Assembly (NCBI RefSeq): GCF_026212465.1
Contig: NC_080051.1
Location: forward strand, 15,922,178 to 15,986,177
DNA length: 64,000 bases
Direction of reading: 5' to 3'
From: Amaranthus tricolor
Lineage: Eukaryota; Streptophyta; Magnoliopsida; Caryophyllales; Amaranthaceae
Shown: in pieces, positions 45,549-57,189 of the stretch
Numbering within the stretch: the stretch's first letter is position 1
Layout of the letters: each line of letters starts with the position of its first letter
The notes under the pieces: model-generated
Told to the model about the DNA's origin: nothing
Databases searched by the model: none
What the model saw: only the letters and a program-made list of their open reading frames with translations
Made by a program: the position numbers and the translations under genes

Positions 45549-46798
45549 TGTAGGAATGCTAATGGATGATCGAATGCAACAAGAGGGGGGGGTGAATTGT
45601 TGTGTAGTAGGTTTAAGATTTTTGCCTCTAATTTTTGCGGAATTGTATCAAGTAAAGAACAAAACTTAAACTCAAAAAAGAAAAGAAAAATAATAAAGGA
45701 GACAAAGATTTTACGTGGAAACCTTCTTGGCCTAATAAGAAGGAAAAACCACGACCCCCCGGGATTTCAAAATTCTCACTATGTTAAGGCAATCAATTAC
45801 AATTACACAAAACAATGTTTGCTTCACTTGAAGCTTCTCAATTCTCTAAATGCTTCACTCAAAGCTTCTCTACTTAGGCCTACTTCTCTTCTCTTCTCTT
45901 TCTCTCCTTCTCTTTCTCTTCTCTCGATTCTATTCTCTATTCCCTTAGACTTCCCATAAGTCTAATTACAACAAAACACTCAATTACCCTTTACAGGGCC
46001 AATTCTCATGAAGATTAAAATTAAGTAGTTGCTCAAGAAAAATATAATGAATTAATTGGCATTCAAAAACAGAAAATATTTTTCTTTGAATGATCTCCCT
46101 TAAATGGACACTCTCTCTTTATATCCGCTTAACCGTAGCTTCCCTCTTTTATAAAGGGAACAGCCGTCAGTACACTCAGCCCACGTTCTCCATGAGATGC
46201 ACTTATCCCACGACTTCCATAAACTTACTTGCTCCCAAAGAAAGTGGGAAGTTAGTTGAAAGTAGGAGTGGAACATAACTGCTGTATGGTTAATATTACA
46301 TGGGTTAAAGAAAGATCCTAAAATGTAGGAGACTAATTCAAAGTAGAGAACAAGTCTCTTGGATGTTCGAGTTTATAGGAGATAAACAAGGAATTAGTCT
46401 TCTCCATGTTTTTAGGCGTATTAAAAACATTTAGCCAATTAATAAATAAATTTAATTAAGCAACTAATTAAATTTTAACCTTTTACATTAACTAAAAACA
46501 GAAAATATAATTTTCGTAACTTCCAGTCAATGTCTTCTTCAGACCTGTATTGTGGGGAACAACACACTGTCTACATCTACAACTTTCGTCAGGACTTCAA
46601 CTCTAGGAACAGTAAACTGACTTCTAAAGCAATTGCCCAACTTCTTGGATATTAGAGACATGTACAACTTCCACGAATCAAGTTATAGGCTTCATCAACG
46701 ATTCAAATTAAACCGGATATATACCTACAAAACAATCTCTAAAAATATGTTTGTTTATTTAAAAGTGAAGTCATCATCAAAACCTTAAGAGGCCAACA
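45549..46798 (-). repeat. 5' LTR of the SIRE-type element
   Basis: Nearly identical to 36192-37440. Minus-strand start TGTTGGCC at 46798, end at 45549. It presumably carries the promoter. Confidence 0.93.
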
Positions 46799-46803
46799 CA
46801 AGA

Positions 46804-47462
46804 GATTGAGAGAAAGATGAACTCAAAATTTGATGTTCAATATGTGATCAAAGTGTAAATGATTTCCATGCACTTATAACTAATGATTATCAGTTAATTA
46901 TGACGTAAAATATTATTTCATAACAACACAACATTTCATGAAACGAAGTTTTGATTCACGAACATATGCGTTGTTCTGAGGTGCTCGAGCACTATAGTTG
47001 CTCGAATGCGCATGACCCAAATAACTTTCTAGAAACTTTTTGACGCGAAATTTCCTAAGTGCTCGAACGAGCACATAAAGTGCTCAAACGAGCAGATGCC
47101 AAAAACATCAAACAGAAGGTTTTAAAGCAAAATGTGAGACCAGAGCAGTAGTGCTCGAATGAGCAGCATGGTTTAGCTCCGTTATTTGGTTGTCGTTGTT
47201 ACGTTCTTACTTAGTACATGCTTAAGCACATTGGCTAATGTTCAATACGCTCTAAATACTCAACAGTAAAGTAAATAAAATATATATTAGTATTAAATAT
47301 ATTTTAAATGTTTTATAAAGAATTAATGATTATTTTTTGCTAAATATTTTATGTTTAGTTTTTGTATACAACCTGTATATTTTCCATAACACAATAATAT
47401 TTTCATTAGAAGAACAAATTAGAAATGACATGAGCGAGTTACTCGTCAATTAAGACTTAATT
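46804..47462. other. Intergenic gap with GCTCGA-type palindromes
   Basis: Between two retrotransposons. Around 46980-47165 there are four near-palindromes: gtgctcgagcac, gtgctcgaacgagcac, gtgctcaaacgagcag and gtgctcgaatgagcag. No ORF. Possibly a remnant of another repeat family. Confidence 0.5.
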
Positions 47463-47467
47463 AGGGA

Positions 47468-48228
47468 TGTTATGAATGGTATGTGTGACTTGAGTATACA
47501 AATTAAAGTGTGTATTCATGTGTGTGACTCTTGGTTTGTGGAATGCAAATGGGTGTAATTATGTGGAGAGTATTCATGAAGAATTATGGGTGTTAATGAA
47601 GATTAATGAAGAAGAAGAAAGGGTTTGATTTATTGTAGCTCGATCAGAATTCTGACAGAGGAATCAGAGAGGTCGCTCGACCTACCCGCTCGACCGAGCG
47701 AGCCATATTGGTGGGTCGAGCGGTCAGACAGAATGCTCCAGAATGTAGCTGATGCTCACTCGACCGAGCCGCTCGACCGAGCGAGCTCCCTGTTCCGGTC
47801 GAGCGGATCCTCTGATGTGCATGGGATGCTGATTTTCGACCTTTCAAATCCTTGGAGTTATTTCATATTATTCATTACTCAATATTAACTATGTATTCAA
47901 GTGAGCTATTGATATTCATGTACCTAGTACTATATATAGAGCTCTCATACTCACACATCAAACACATAAAACACAACCCCTAAGCCAAACACATAGCCTT
48001 TTGTTTTTATCTCTTACTCAATTGTAATTCTTCATTTAGAAGTGTTGTTTATACTCTTTTGATATAATATAAACAGAAACTACACACCACGGAGGACGTA
48101 GCCATCATTGGGTGAACCTCCTTAAATCCTTGTGTCTATTTTGATTAGTTTACATTGTCAAACGTTGTTTTGTTCATTGTTGTTTGTATCGTTCTTAGCA
48201 TCGTAACGGTTTTGGAAAAAATTTTCCA
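47468..48228 (+). repeat. 5' LTR of the plus-strand copia element
   Basis: 761 bp. Contains a cluster of GCTCGACCGAGC near-palindromes at 47670-47815 and tatatataga at about 47930-47940, a possible TATA region. Followed after one base by the primer binding site. Confidence 0.93.
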
Positions 48229-48229
48229 A

Positions 48230-48242
48230 TGGTATCAGAGCC
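48230..48242 (+). promoter_or_regulatory. Primer binding site of the plus-strand copia element
   Basis: TGGTATCAGAGCC, initiator tRNA-Met complement, directly downstream of the 5' LTR. Confidence 0.93.
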
Positions 48243-48285
48243 AAGTTGTTTTTACGGTGTCTTAAGAAGTTGTTATTTGAGAATC

Positions 48286-49080
48286 ATGACTACAATGAAG
48301 CTTGACATAGAGAAGTTTGATAGAAATGTAAATTTTGGCTTATGGCAAGTCAAAATGAGAGCCATTTTAATCCAAAATGGTGTGCATAAGGCCATTGATG
48401 GTGTAGATAAGATGCCGGAAGGAATGACCGCATCAAGGTGGAAAGAAATAGACTCAAAGGCGTTGTCGGCAATTCAATTATGCCTTTCCAACGAAGTTCT
48501 AAGAGAGGTTGTTAAAGAAACAACAACCAAGGGTATATGGGAGAAGTTGGAATCACTCTATATGGCCAAGAGTGTTACCAATAGGCTACTTTTGAAAAGT
48601 AGACTCTACGATCTACGCTTGGAGGAAGGTAAATCCTTGAAACCTCACTTCGATGAATTTTATTCCATTGTAATGGATTTGCAAAATATTGATGTCAAGC
48701 TTGATGATGAAGACTTGGCAATTTACCTCTTATGTTCTCTACCCCTTCTTACAAAAACTTTAGAGAAACTCTACTCTATGGTAGAGATAATTAGAGTAGT
48801 GATGATGTGAAGAGTGCCTTGACACAAAGGGATCTTATTGATTCACAATTATCACAAAAGTCACAAAGCAATGCTAGTGATGGTTTGTTTGTGAGAGGGA
48901 GGTCACAAGAGAAAGGTTCCACTAGTGGGAGTGGAAACAAGGGTAAAGGGAGGTCCAAGTCTATTAGGCCAAATAAAAATAAAACTTGTAATTATTTCAA
49001 GCTTAAGGGCCACATCAAAAAAGATTGTTGGAAGTTAAAGAAGAAAATTGAAGAGGAGGCTAGGGAAGGAACTAGTAATG
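48286..49080 (+). pseudogene. Copia gag (UBN2 domain plus zinc knuckle), frameshifted
   Basis: ATG at 48286 opens MTTMKLDIEKFDRNVNFGLW, a UBN2/gag_pre-type domain, through IQLCLSNEVLREVVKE and GKSLKPHFDEFYSIVMDLQN. A one-base loss near 48745 (CCCCTTCTTACAA) moves the sequence to the frame that later carries DDVKSALTQRDLIDSQLS. That frame also contains a TAG at 48792-48794. The zinc knuckle reads CNYFKLKGHIKKDC, with Phe in place of the second Cys, so even a restored frame would have a damaged knuckle. Confidence 0.88.
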
Positions 49081-50250
49081 CAAATGCTAGTTATGTGAAT
49101 GATAGTGATGATGGTGATGTATTAGTCGCCACACATGAGTATAAAGATAACGATGAATGGATTCTTGACTCGGGGTGCACATTCCACATGAGTCCCAACA
49201 AAACTTTCTTCCATACATTTGAAAGTGTTGATGGGGGAAATGTTATCATGGGGAACAACACGATTTGTAAGGTTGTTGGGATTGGGAGCATTAAAGTGAA
49301 GATGTTTGATGGAATTGTGAGGACCTTAACCGATGTAAGGTATGTTCCGGGCTTAAAAAAGAATCTTTTATCTTTGGGTACTCTTGACAAGATTGGGTGT
49401 AGAATCACTTGTGAAGGTGGAGTCATGAAGGTTGCTAGAGGCTCGCTAGTTGTGATGAAGGGTAAGTTGAATGGGAGTTTGTATGCTCTTCAAGGTTCAA
49501 CCATCCTTGGCTCGGCAAATATTTCCACAAGCACAATGTCCGATCATGACACCAAACTTTGGCATTTGAGGCTTGGTCACATGGGAGAAAGAGGTATGTT
49601 TGAACTCTCTAAACAAGGTTTATTTGATGGGAAGAAATTTGGGAACCTTGGGTTTTGTGAACATTGTGTTTATGGGAAACACAAGAGAGTTAGTTTCAAA
49701 CCCGCCATTCACAACACTAAGGGAATTTTAGACTACGTCCATTCCGATTTATGGGGGCCTTCACAAAAGCCCTCCCTTAGTGGTTGTAATTACTTGTTGA
49801 CCTTTATTGATGATTCCTCTAGGAAAAATTTGGTGTTACTTTATAAAACAAAAGAATGAAGTTTTTGATGTCTTCTTGGAATGGAAGAAGATGATTGAAA
49901 AGAAAACCGGTAGGAGCATCAAGACCTTAAGAACCGATAATGGTCTTGAATTTTTTGATAATAAATTTCTGAAATATTGTTCTAATGAAGGCATTGTCAG
50001 ACATAGAACTTGTGCAGGTCGTCCTCAACAAAATGGCGTTGCGGAGAGGATGAATAAAACATTGTTGGAAAGGGCTAGGTGTATGCTAAAACAAGCGAAT
50101 TTGGGGAAGCAATTTTGGGCCGAAGCGGTGGCTACGGCATGTTATTTGATCAACCGCTCACCTCATACCGCCTTGAAATTCAAGTCGCCACAAGAGGTGT
50201 GGTACAACACTCCGGTAAATTATTCTAGTCTTAGAATCTTTGGTTATCCA
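49081..50250 (+). pseudogene. Copia pol, first part: protease and integrase, frameshifted and interrupted
   Basis: Protease DEWILDSGCTFHMSPN; pre-integrase LWHLRLGHMGERGMF with CEHCVYGKHKRVSF; integrase start HSDLWGPSQKPSLSGCNYLL. A one-base insertion in an A run at about 49820-49832 (aggaaaaattt) breaks the frame. The next frame carries TLRTDNGLEFFDNKF and GRPQQNGVAERMNKTLLERA, and stops at the hAT insertion after LRIFGYP at 50250. Confidence 0.9.
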
Positions 50251-53200
50251 TAGACCTGGGAAAACGGTCGGTCGGTCGGGTTTTTGGTCAGATCAATTTC
50301 GGTCGGGTCATTTTGGGGTCGGGTTTGTTTCGGATAAGGTCAGTTTCAGGTAGGATCACTCAAGGTTTCGGGCAGGTTCGGATTGATCCAACTGGTTATC
50401 ATAAAACATTAGAATATCCAATCTACGAATTCAACATAAAAAAAATCATTAAAATGTCTAAAATGCATCATACTACAAAAAAATATCCAAATGAATCAAC
50501 TCAAACATACAACAATTTAAATATTAAAATTTAAAAGTATAAAAGTAAGAACATGTTAAATATCAAATTGTTCAAACACTTCATCTTCATTTTGATTTTC
50601 TTCTTCGTCTTCATCTTCTTTTTCATCTTCATCTTCATCTTCTTCATCTTCATCTTCATCTTCATCTTCATCTTCATCTTCTAAATCTTTGTTAGCTTCT
50701 TCATTACACATTGGTTGAAGATCAACCTCTAATCCATTTTCAAGTGGATCTATCAACATAAAACAAATTCACAAAATAAACTATAGTTTTAACGACTTGA
50801 AGGTCATATTATTTGCATTCAAAACTCAAATAAATGATAAATTTACCTTCTTTTACTTTATAACCAAATAGCCAACTACGACTAGTAATTAAAGCCTCAG
50901 CAATATCCGGTTGAAGAGAAGCTCTATACTTAGTAAGCACTCTACCTCCTAAGCTAAAAGCTGACTCGGATGCAACAGTAATAATTGAAATGGCTAATAA
51001 ACCCCTTGCCATACGCGCAACCTGGGCATGTCGAGTTTCATTTGTTTTCCACCATTGCAATACATCTAGTTCAAGATGATGATCAAGCTTAGACTCGTCA
51101 AGATAAATATCTAATTGTGACAAATTTCCACTAGTCCCTCCAGCAAAAGATGAAAATCCCTATTAAAGTACTAGTAATTAGAAGGTTAAAATAATAACAA
51201 TACAATTATAAAAAACTTCAAAAAAAAATACTTACAGGAAGATCATCATCCACGACATTACTACTAGCTTCATGGCCATAGGGAGTATCATTCCTTACAT
51301 ACTCCGCAAATAAATCATAGAGTTTGTCTTTGACTTGGTTGGCTTTCCAGGATCCATTTTGAGGATCCAAGTGTTCAAAACAATATTTGATCAATTGAAA
51401 TTTATAACGAGGATCCATCATGGCAGCAAAAGAAAGAACAACACTATAATTTTTCCCAATATTTATCAAATTTATTTTTCATATTCTTTGCCATATCTTT
51501 TAAAAACTCATCTTCACTATCAACATATTGTATCAACAAACATTCGATTCTCCACACACTTTTAAAGTACAAGTTGGCAGTTGGATAATTTCTCCCCGAA
51601 AAATGTTTTGTTATATCATCAAAAGGTTTTAAAAGTGCAACAATTTTTTTAACCTTTGACCAATCATCATGTGTAGGAATATTAGGAAGGTCTTTGTCAA
51701 TTCTTTTCAGGTTTTCATAACAAGGACAATAAATCAATGCCCTTTCAAGCATCCTATAGGTAGAATTCCATCTTATAGGACAATCCAACCACAACCTTTT
51801 AGAAATACTAACACCAATACCAATTGCATACTCCCTCAACTTTGCTTTTCGTACTTCAGAACCATTTATATACTTAACCAAGGTCTTTATTGTTTTTATT
51901 TCATCTCCAATGACCTTCAAACCATCTTGAAAAATTAAGTTCAAAATATGAGCACCACAACGAACATGAAAATAATCACCATAAGCAAGCAATGGATTAT
52001 ACACACTTAAACTATTAGCAAGCAATTTTTGCATATTATCATTGTACTTAGCATTGTCTAATGTGATAGAGAACACCTTTTGTTGAAGCTTCCATTCTTT
52101 TATAAGTGCAATTAACCTCTCATGTATCATGTTGGCATTATGAGGAGGGGGGACATGACAAAAGGCAATAATCTTATTGTGTAACTTCCAATCATCATCA
52201 ATATAATGTGCAGTTAATGAAAGATAACCCTCATCCACAATCGAATGCCACATATCAGTAGTTAAGCAAAATTTTGAAGACACCCCAATGCTCATTTTTT
52301 TTCTTCAACTTAAGTTTTTAATTTTTATGGACTTTTAAGCAATACTTCTTAGCGGTTTTTCGACAAATAAATTTACAATCTTCATTTAAGAAGCTATGTA
52401 TAGCTCGATTTCCAGCCTCTTCAGCAAATGTAAAGGAATAACCATGTCTTATAATTGTCCTAGCCACTAATTGCTTATACATGAAAGGCTCAAAATGTTT
52501 TAGATCACCCTTGTCTTTCTTACCCTTTTTTTGTTTGTTAATTTCAAAAGTAGCTCGTGCAAAGCAAGACTCACTATGACGCTTAAAATTTGTTGTTCCA
52601 TTAAAATTTGTTGTCTTTCTTACCCTTTCTTTTTTTAGCCGTTAAAAGGGTGAAGCCAAGTCTATAAATAAGACTCCCTTCTCTCAATTGTAAATTTATT
52701 CAAGTTGTTAATAGGTAAGCAAGTGTCATTTTCCTCTCCATATTTGGTGCAATTTGTTCATAAATACGTACAGATTCAATAACATAAACCATTCAATAAC
52801 TAACTTATGTGCATAATTCAAAATCAATCACAAAAACATTCAGTTAAACTAATTTATAAAAAAAAAAAACAAATTTATTCATAACTTACCCACACTTGGG
52901 CATGAATTCGCACTATATGAAGAAGAGATTGAAAATCCCGGTGAAATAATTGGAGTTGAAGATGGAGTTGAGGATGAAGATGGTGAGAGTTGAGTATATC
53001 CTTGAATTATTGGAAGATTTGGCATTAAAAATGGAGATTTTGGAGGTCTTCGTTTTTGTTTTGACATGCTTATTAAAGTGTAATAAACTAATTATGAGCA
53101 AGAATGAAGTGTATTGCAGTTTTTGAGATGAATATGGAGGTTTAAGAGAGAGAATGAGAGAGGAGAATGGAATTATGAGCAAGAATGAATATGGAGGTTT

Positions 53201-53490
53201 TTGAGATGTGTTGCGTGGGTTTCTTTAGGAATAGGTATTAATTAGGGATTTGAGAATTGAGATGAACAAGAAGTCAAAAAAACTGCTATCACTTCTTGCA
53301 ACGTGGGTTTTTTTAACAATGACCAACCCATCGGGTCCAACCCGACCCGGACCCAACCGACCCGTTTTTTTACGGGTTCTTCGGGTTTGGTCATTTTTCG
53401 GGTTCGGGTCGAAATTTCCGAGTTTCAACCCAATTTTTTCGGGCGGATTTCGGATCGATTTTCGGGTCGGATCAATTTTTCCCAGGTCTA
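50251..53490 (-). mobile_element. hAT transposon nested in the copia integrase region (3.2 kb)
   Basis: Ends TAGACCTGGGAAAA and TTTTTCCCAGGTCTA give 14-bp perfect inverted repeats. The flanking octamers GTTATCCA (50243-50250) and GTTGTCTA (53491-53498) match at 6 of 8 positions. Copia proteins have FGCPA here (GTTGTCCA), so each copy has lost one different base by a C/G-to-T/A transition. Subterminal cggtcggtcggg and cgggt(c/t)gg arrays lie at 50260-50400 and 53325-53480. Encodes a minus-strand transposase pseudogene. A different family from the 27612 element. Confidence 0.9.
50556..53067 (-). pseudogene. hAT transposase gene of the nested element, multi-exon, disabled
   Basis: Minus-strand pieces in order: an exon 53067-~52892 (MSKQKRRPPKSPF... 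ending at donor GTGTGG|gtaagt); a BED remnant near 52615-52560 (GTTNFKRHSESC; upstream Cys pair not seen); a core 52295-51444 (FCLTTDMWHSIVDEGYLSLT, FSITLDNAKYN, RCGAHILNLIFQDGL, DCPIRWNSTYRM); a frameshift of one base near 51455 in an A run; then VVLSFAAMMDPRYKF up to donor CTTCCT|gtaagt at ~51237. The hATC exon follows (~51160-50846: TVASESAFSLGGRVLTKYRA, SRSWLFGY), and after another intron a strongly acidic Asp/Glu tail (50751-50556). A TAA also occurs near 52310. Domains are recognisable but the gene cannot make full protein. Confidence 0.88.
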
Positions 53491-55459
53491 GTTGTCTAGC
53501 TTATATTCATGTAAATGATGGTAAGTTAGAACCTAAGGCTAGAAAATGTTTTTTTGTGGGATATGGAGTGGGTGTAAAGGGGTATAGGGTGTGGTGTAAT
53601 GAATCAAAGAGAATAATTGTTTCTAGAGATGTTATTTTTGATGAAAATAGCATGCTTGTATCTAGTGTAGAAAAGTTTATTGATAATAATGTAAATAATG
53701 ATGCACAAGTGGAGGGTCAACCTCCCAATATTGAAGATGAGAAAAATGATGATGATGTTCAACAAAGGTCTCCTTCTTTGTCCACAACTAGGCAAAGAAG
53801 GAAGATCGTGGCTCCAAGGAGGTATATTAAAGAGTGTGATTATGTTGTATATGCTCTCAACATTGCTAGGGATGTCGAAGGGTTACATGAACCAAGTACG
53901 TACAAAGAGGCTATGGCCTCAAATGACTCAAGCAAATGGTTGATAGCTATGAAGCAAGAGATGGAGTCTCTTGCAAAGAATGGGACTTGGGATATCGCTG
54001 AAGCACCAAAGAAAAAGAAAATTGTTGGGTGCAAGTGGATATTCAAGAGGAAGGAGGGTCCTTCTAGTGACATTCCTCCCATCTACAAAGCAAGGGTAGT
54101 TGCAAAGGGATACTCTCAAATTGAGGGTGTTGATTTTCATGAAGTTTTCTCACCGGTGGTGAAACACTCTTCTATAAGGGGATTGCTTTCTTTGGTGGCG
54201 ATGGAGGATTTGGAGTTACATTAATTGGATGTAAAAACGGCTTTTCTTCACGGTGAGCTTGAAGAGGAAATTTTCATGAAGCAACCGGAAGGTTTTGAGG
54301 TAGCCGGTAAGGAAAATCATGTGTGTAGATTGAAGAGGTCATTGTATGGGTTGAAGCAATCTCCGAGGCAATGGTACAAAAGGTTTGATTCCTTTATGAT
54401 TTCACATGATTTTATTAGAAGCTCTTATGATAGTTGTGTCTATCTTAAGAAATTTGAAGATGGTTCTTTGTTATATTTGCTCTTATATGTTGATGACATG
54501 CTAGTAGCATGTAGCTCTTTGTTTAAGGTGGAGAACTTGAAAGAATTGCTTTCAAGTGAATTTGACATGAAGGATCTTGGTGAAGCCAAGAAGATTCTTG
54601 GGATGGAGATTTTGAGAGATCGGGCTAAGGGTATACTATACCTTAGTCAAAGGAAGTACATTGAGAAAGTTGTGCAACGTTTCTCTATGGATGACGCTAA
54701 AGGTGTGTCTACTCCTCTTGCTTCTCATTTCAAATTATCTAAGAAGTTGTGTCCAAAAAACAAAGGCGGAAGAAGAGCAAATGGTAAGAATCCCATACAC
54801 TAGTGCCGTTGGTAGTGTTATGTATGCTATGGTATATTCTAGACCCGACATTGCCCATGCGGTGAGTTTGGTGAGTAGATATATGTCTAATCCGGGGAAG
54901 GGACATTGGGAGGCACTAAAATGGTTATTGAGGTATTTAAAAGGTACTTCTAATGTTTGTCTTATGTATGGGAAGAATTCAAGCGAGCTAACCGAGTATT
55001 GTGACTCGGACTATGGTGGTGATCTAGATAATAGAAAGTCCACAAGTGGGTTCGTGTTTACTTTGGGTGGTTCGGCGATAAGTTGGCAATCATCTTTGCA
55101 AAATGTGGTTGCCCTTTCAACAACCGAAGCGGAGTACATAGCCGTAGTCGAGTCATTCAAGGAGGCAAAATGGCTTAAAGGTCTTGTTGGTGAAATGTGT
55201 AATAAGGTGTGTGAGGTAAGTGTGCATTGTGACAGTCAAAGTGCAATTCACTTGGCTAGGAATCAAAATACATTTCATGGAAGGTCCAAACACATTGATA
55301 TTAAGTATAACTTCATCCGGGATGAAGTTGAGCACAAGAGGGTGTAATTGAAAAAGATTGACACTACGAAAAATCCGGCCGACATCATGACAAAGTCATT
55401 ACCTACAACCAAGTTTGAATTATGTGTTGACTTGGTTGGTTTAGCTCTTTGCTTGAGAT
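53491..55459 (+). pseudogene. Copia pol, second part: RT and RNase H, with stops and a frameshift
   Basis: Resumes after the hAT with CLAYIHVNDGKLEPKARKCF. RT: NGTWDIAEAPKKKKIVGCKW, KARVVAKGYSQIEGVDFHEV, then an in-frame TAA at 54222-54224 where copia proteins have Gln (H-Q-L-D-V-K). RT continues with DVKTAFLHGELEEEIFMKQP, GLKQSPRQWYKRF and YVDDMLVACS (YVDD kept). An extra A near 54755-54762 shifts the frame before TSAVGSVMYAMVYSRPDIAH. RNase H: KSTSGFVFTLGGSAISW and VVALSTTEAEYIAV. A second Gln-to-TAA at 55345-55347, then KKIDTTKNPADIMTKSLP to TAA at 55457-55459. Confidence 0.9.
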
Positions 55460-55562
55460 AATGCCTTTTTGGGGCATTTGAGGTGTGTATGTTTTTTCTT
55501 TTATTTATGAAGTGGATTGATGAATGTTTTTGACTTGGGTGAACTCAAGTCAAGGTGGAGAT

Positions 55563-56309
55563 TGTTATGAATGGTATGTGTGACTTGAGTACACAAATTA
55601 AAGTGTGTATTCATGTGTGTGACTCTTGGTTTGTGGAATGCAAATGGGTGTAATTATGTGGAGAGTATTCATGAAGAATTATAGGTGTTAATGAAGATTA
55701 ATGAAGAAGTAGAAAGGGTTTGATTTATTGTAGCTCGATCAGAATTCTGACAGAGGAATCAGAGAGGTTGCTCGACCTACTCGCTCGACCGAGCGAGCCA
55801 TATTGGTGGTTCGAGCGGTCAGACAGAATGCTCCAGAATGTAGCTGATGCTCGCTCGACCGAGCGTGCTCCCTGTTCCGATCGAGCGGATCCTCTGATGT
55901 GCATGGGATGCTGATTTTCGACCTTTCAAATCCTTGGAGTTATTTCATATTATTCATTACTCAATATTAACTATGTATTCAAGTGAGCTATTGATATTCA
56001 TGTACCTAGTACTATATATAGAGCTCTCATACTCACACATCAAACACATAAAACACAACCCCTAAGCCAAACACATAGCCTTTTGTTTTTATTTCTTACT
56101 CAATTGTAATTCTTCATTTAGAAGTGTTGTTTATACTCTTTTGATATAATATAAATAGAAACTACACACCACGGAGGACGTAGCCATCATTGGGTTAACC
56201 TCCTTAAATCCTTGTGTCTCTTTTGATTAGTTTACATTGTCAAACGTTGTTTTGTTCATTGTTGTTTGTATCGCTCTTAGCATCGTAACGATTTTGGCAA
56301 ACATTTTCA
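55563..56309 (+). repeat. 3' LTR of the plus-strand copia element
   Basis: 747 bp, direct repeat of 47468-48228. A 14-bp deletion removes one of the GCTCGACCGAGC palindromes. Preceded by a purine-rich caaggtggagat tract. Confidence 0.93.
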
Positions 56310-56314
56310 AGGGA

Positions 56315-56852
56315 TAACACTATTCTTTAAGAAAATGTGACTCTTTCAAGTGTTAAAAGGAGTCGAAATTTAGTCAATGACGCTCCATACCGACAAAATT
56401 TCAATTTTTATTGTCAAAATAAACATAGGCGGTAAATCAATTCAGTCGGAAATCCGACTAGTAGCGAAAATTCGAAAAATTGTCAAATTTTCGACTGAAC
56501 ATGTTAGTGGGCAATCGGTCAGATTTCCACTATTTTCCAACTAAACTACAATCGAAAATTTTGGACTGTAGTTTAGTTGTAAAATTTGTTAATTTGACGT
56601 CTCAGATTTTTTAACTACTCTTTTACAATTTCTTTTAAAAAAATTTAATGGTTCTTCGACTGATTTGCGAATGTATTCAGTCAGAATTCAGTCATAGGTT
56701 AAGAGATCAGCTTTTAGAAATGAACTCCCCGACAATGAAATCAGTTGAAAGGATACTGAGCATTTTGCAACTCATTTTCTTTTAAATTGATTTATCACAA
56801 ACCATTCAATTATACAACATTAAATAAATATAAATTTCAAATGAATAATAAC
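56315..56852. other. Repeat-derived spacer with a perfect 12-bp hairpin
   Basis: No gene. An inverted repeat aactaaactaca / tgtagtttagtt lies near 56538-56578 with a 16-nt loop. Motifs such as agtcggaaatccgac (near 56440) suggest DNA-transposon remnants, but no ends or TSD were found. Confidence 0.5.
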
Positions 56853-57166
56853 TGTTGAAAATTATTTGGTATGCTCAATTGGTTACTCAAGAATAATTTG
56901 CTTATTAAGTGAAAGAATTTGGTGTGAGATAAATTTTAGTAATGATGATGATTGCTTTTTCATTCATTGAAAATTACATATCCATACATGGTATTTATAG
57001 ACAAACAATGCCGGTGTTAATGCATAGCCAACTATGACATTCTAGTTTCTTCTTCATCAAGTTTTTCTATATTTATCTATAGATATTTTGCGATATTTTG
57101 CAGAGAGTACAAGTTGTACAAGATACTAGATGTATAACTAGATTTTTCTAGATTATAATTTTAACA
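56853..57166 (-). repeat. 3' LTR of the degraded copia element
   Basis: 314 bp; matches 61181-61352 joined to 63362-63503. Confidence 0.9.
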
Positions 57167-57189
57167 ATCCCCCTAATATGAAAATCTTG

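Larger units (their letters stand above)
36192..46798 (-). mobile_element. Near-intact SIRE-type Ty1/copia retrotransposon (10.6 kb)
   Basis: Two ~1250-bp LTRs (36192-37440 and 45549-46798) are in direct orientation. The 5-bp target duplication CAAGA is perfect (36187-36191 and 46799-46803). LTR ends are TGTTGG...CCTACA on the coding strand. Order on the minus strand: 5' LTR, PBS, gag, pol (PR-INT-RT-RH), extra ORF, PPT, 3' LTR. By eye the LTRs differ by about 14 substitutions and one G indel, roughly 1.1%, implying an insertion younger than about a million years under usual plant rates. Lineage assigned from the domain order, LTR size, long gag and extra ORF. Confidence 0.95.
47468..56309 (+). 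mobile_element. Defective Ty1/copia element (8.8 kb including a nested hAT)
   Basis: LTRs at 47468-48228 and 55563-56309, ends TGTTATG...TTTTC(C)A. The target duplication AGGGA is perfect (47463-47467 and 56310-56314). Gag-pol order PR-INT-RT-RH marks copia. LTRs differ by roughly 17 substitutions plus a 14-bp indel (about 2%), so it is older than the SIRE-type copy next to it. Coding region is broken by frameshifts, three or more CAA-to-TAA or similar stops, and a 3.2-kb hAT inserted in the post-integrase region. Confidence 0.93.

Noticed and set aside
47670..47815. CRISPR-like repeated palindromes
   Set aside because: Plant nuclear LTR with irregular spacing, no unique spacers of constant length and no cas genes.
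47625..47888. ORFs within the copia LTRs (also 55720-55914)
   Set aside because: They translate the GCTCGACCGAGC repeats of the LTR; the two LTR copies do not keep the frame.
50260..50550. ORF at 50313-50534 after the integrase break
   Set aside because: Lies in the left subterminal region of the nested hAT; not coding.
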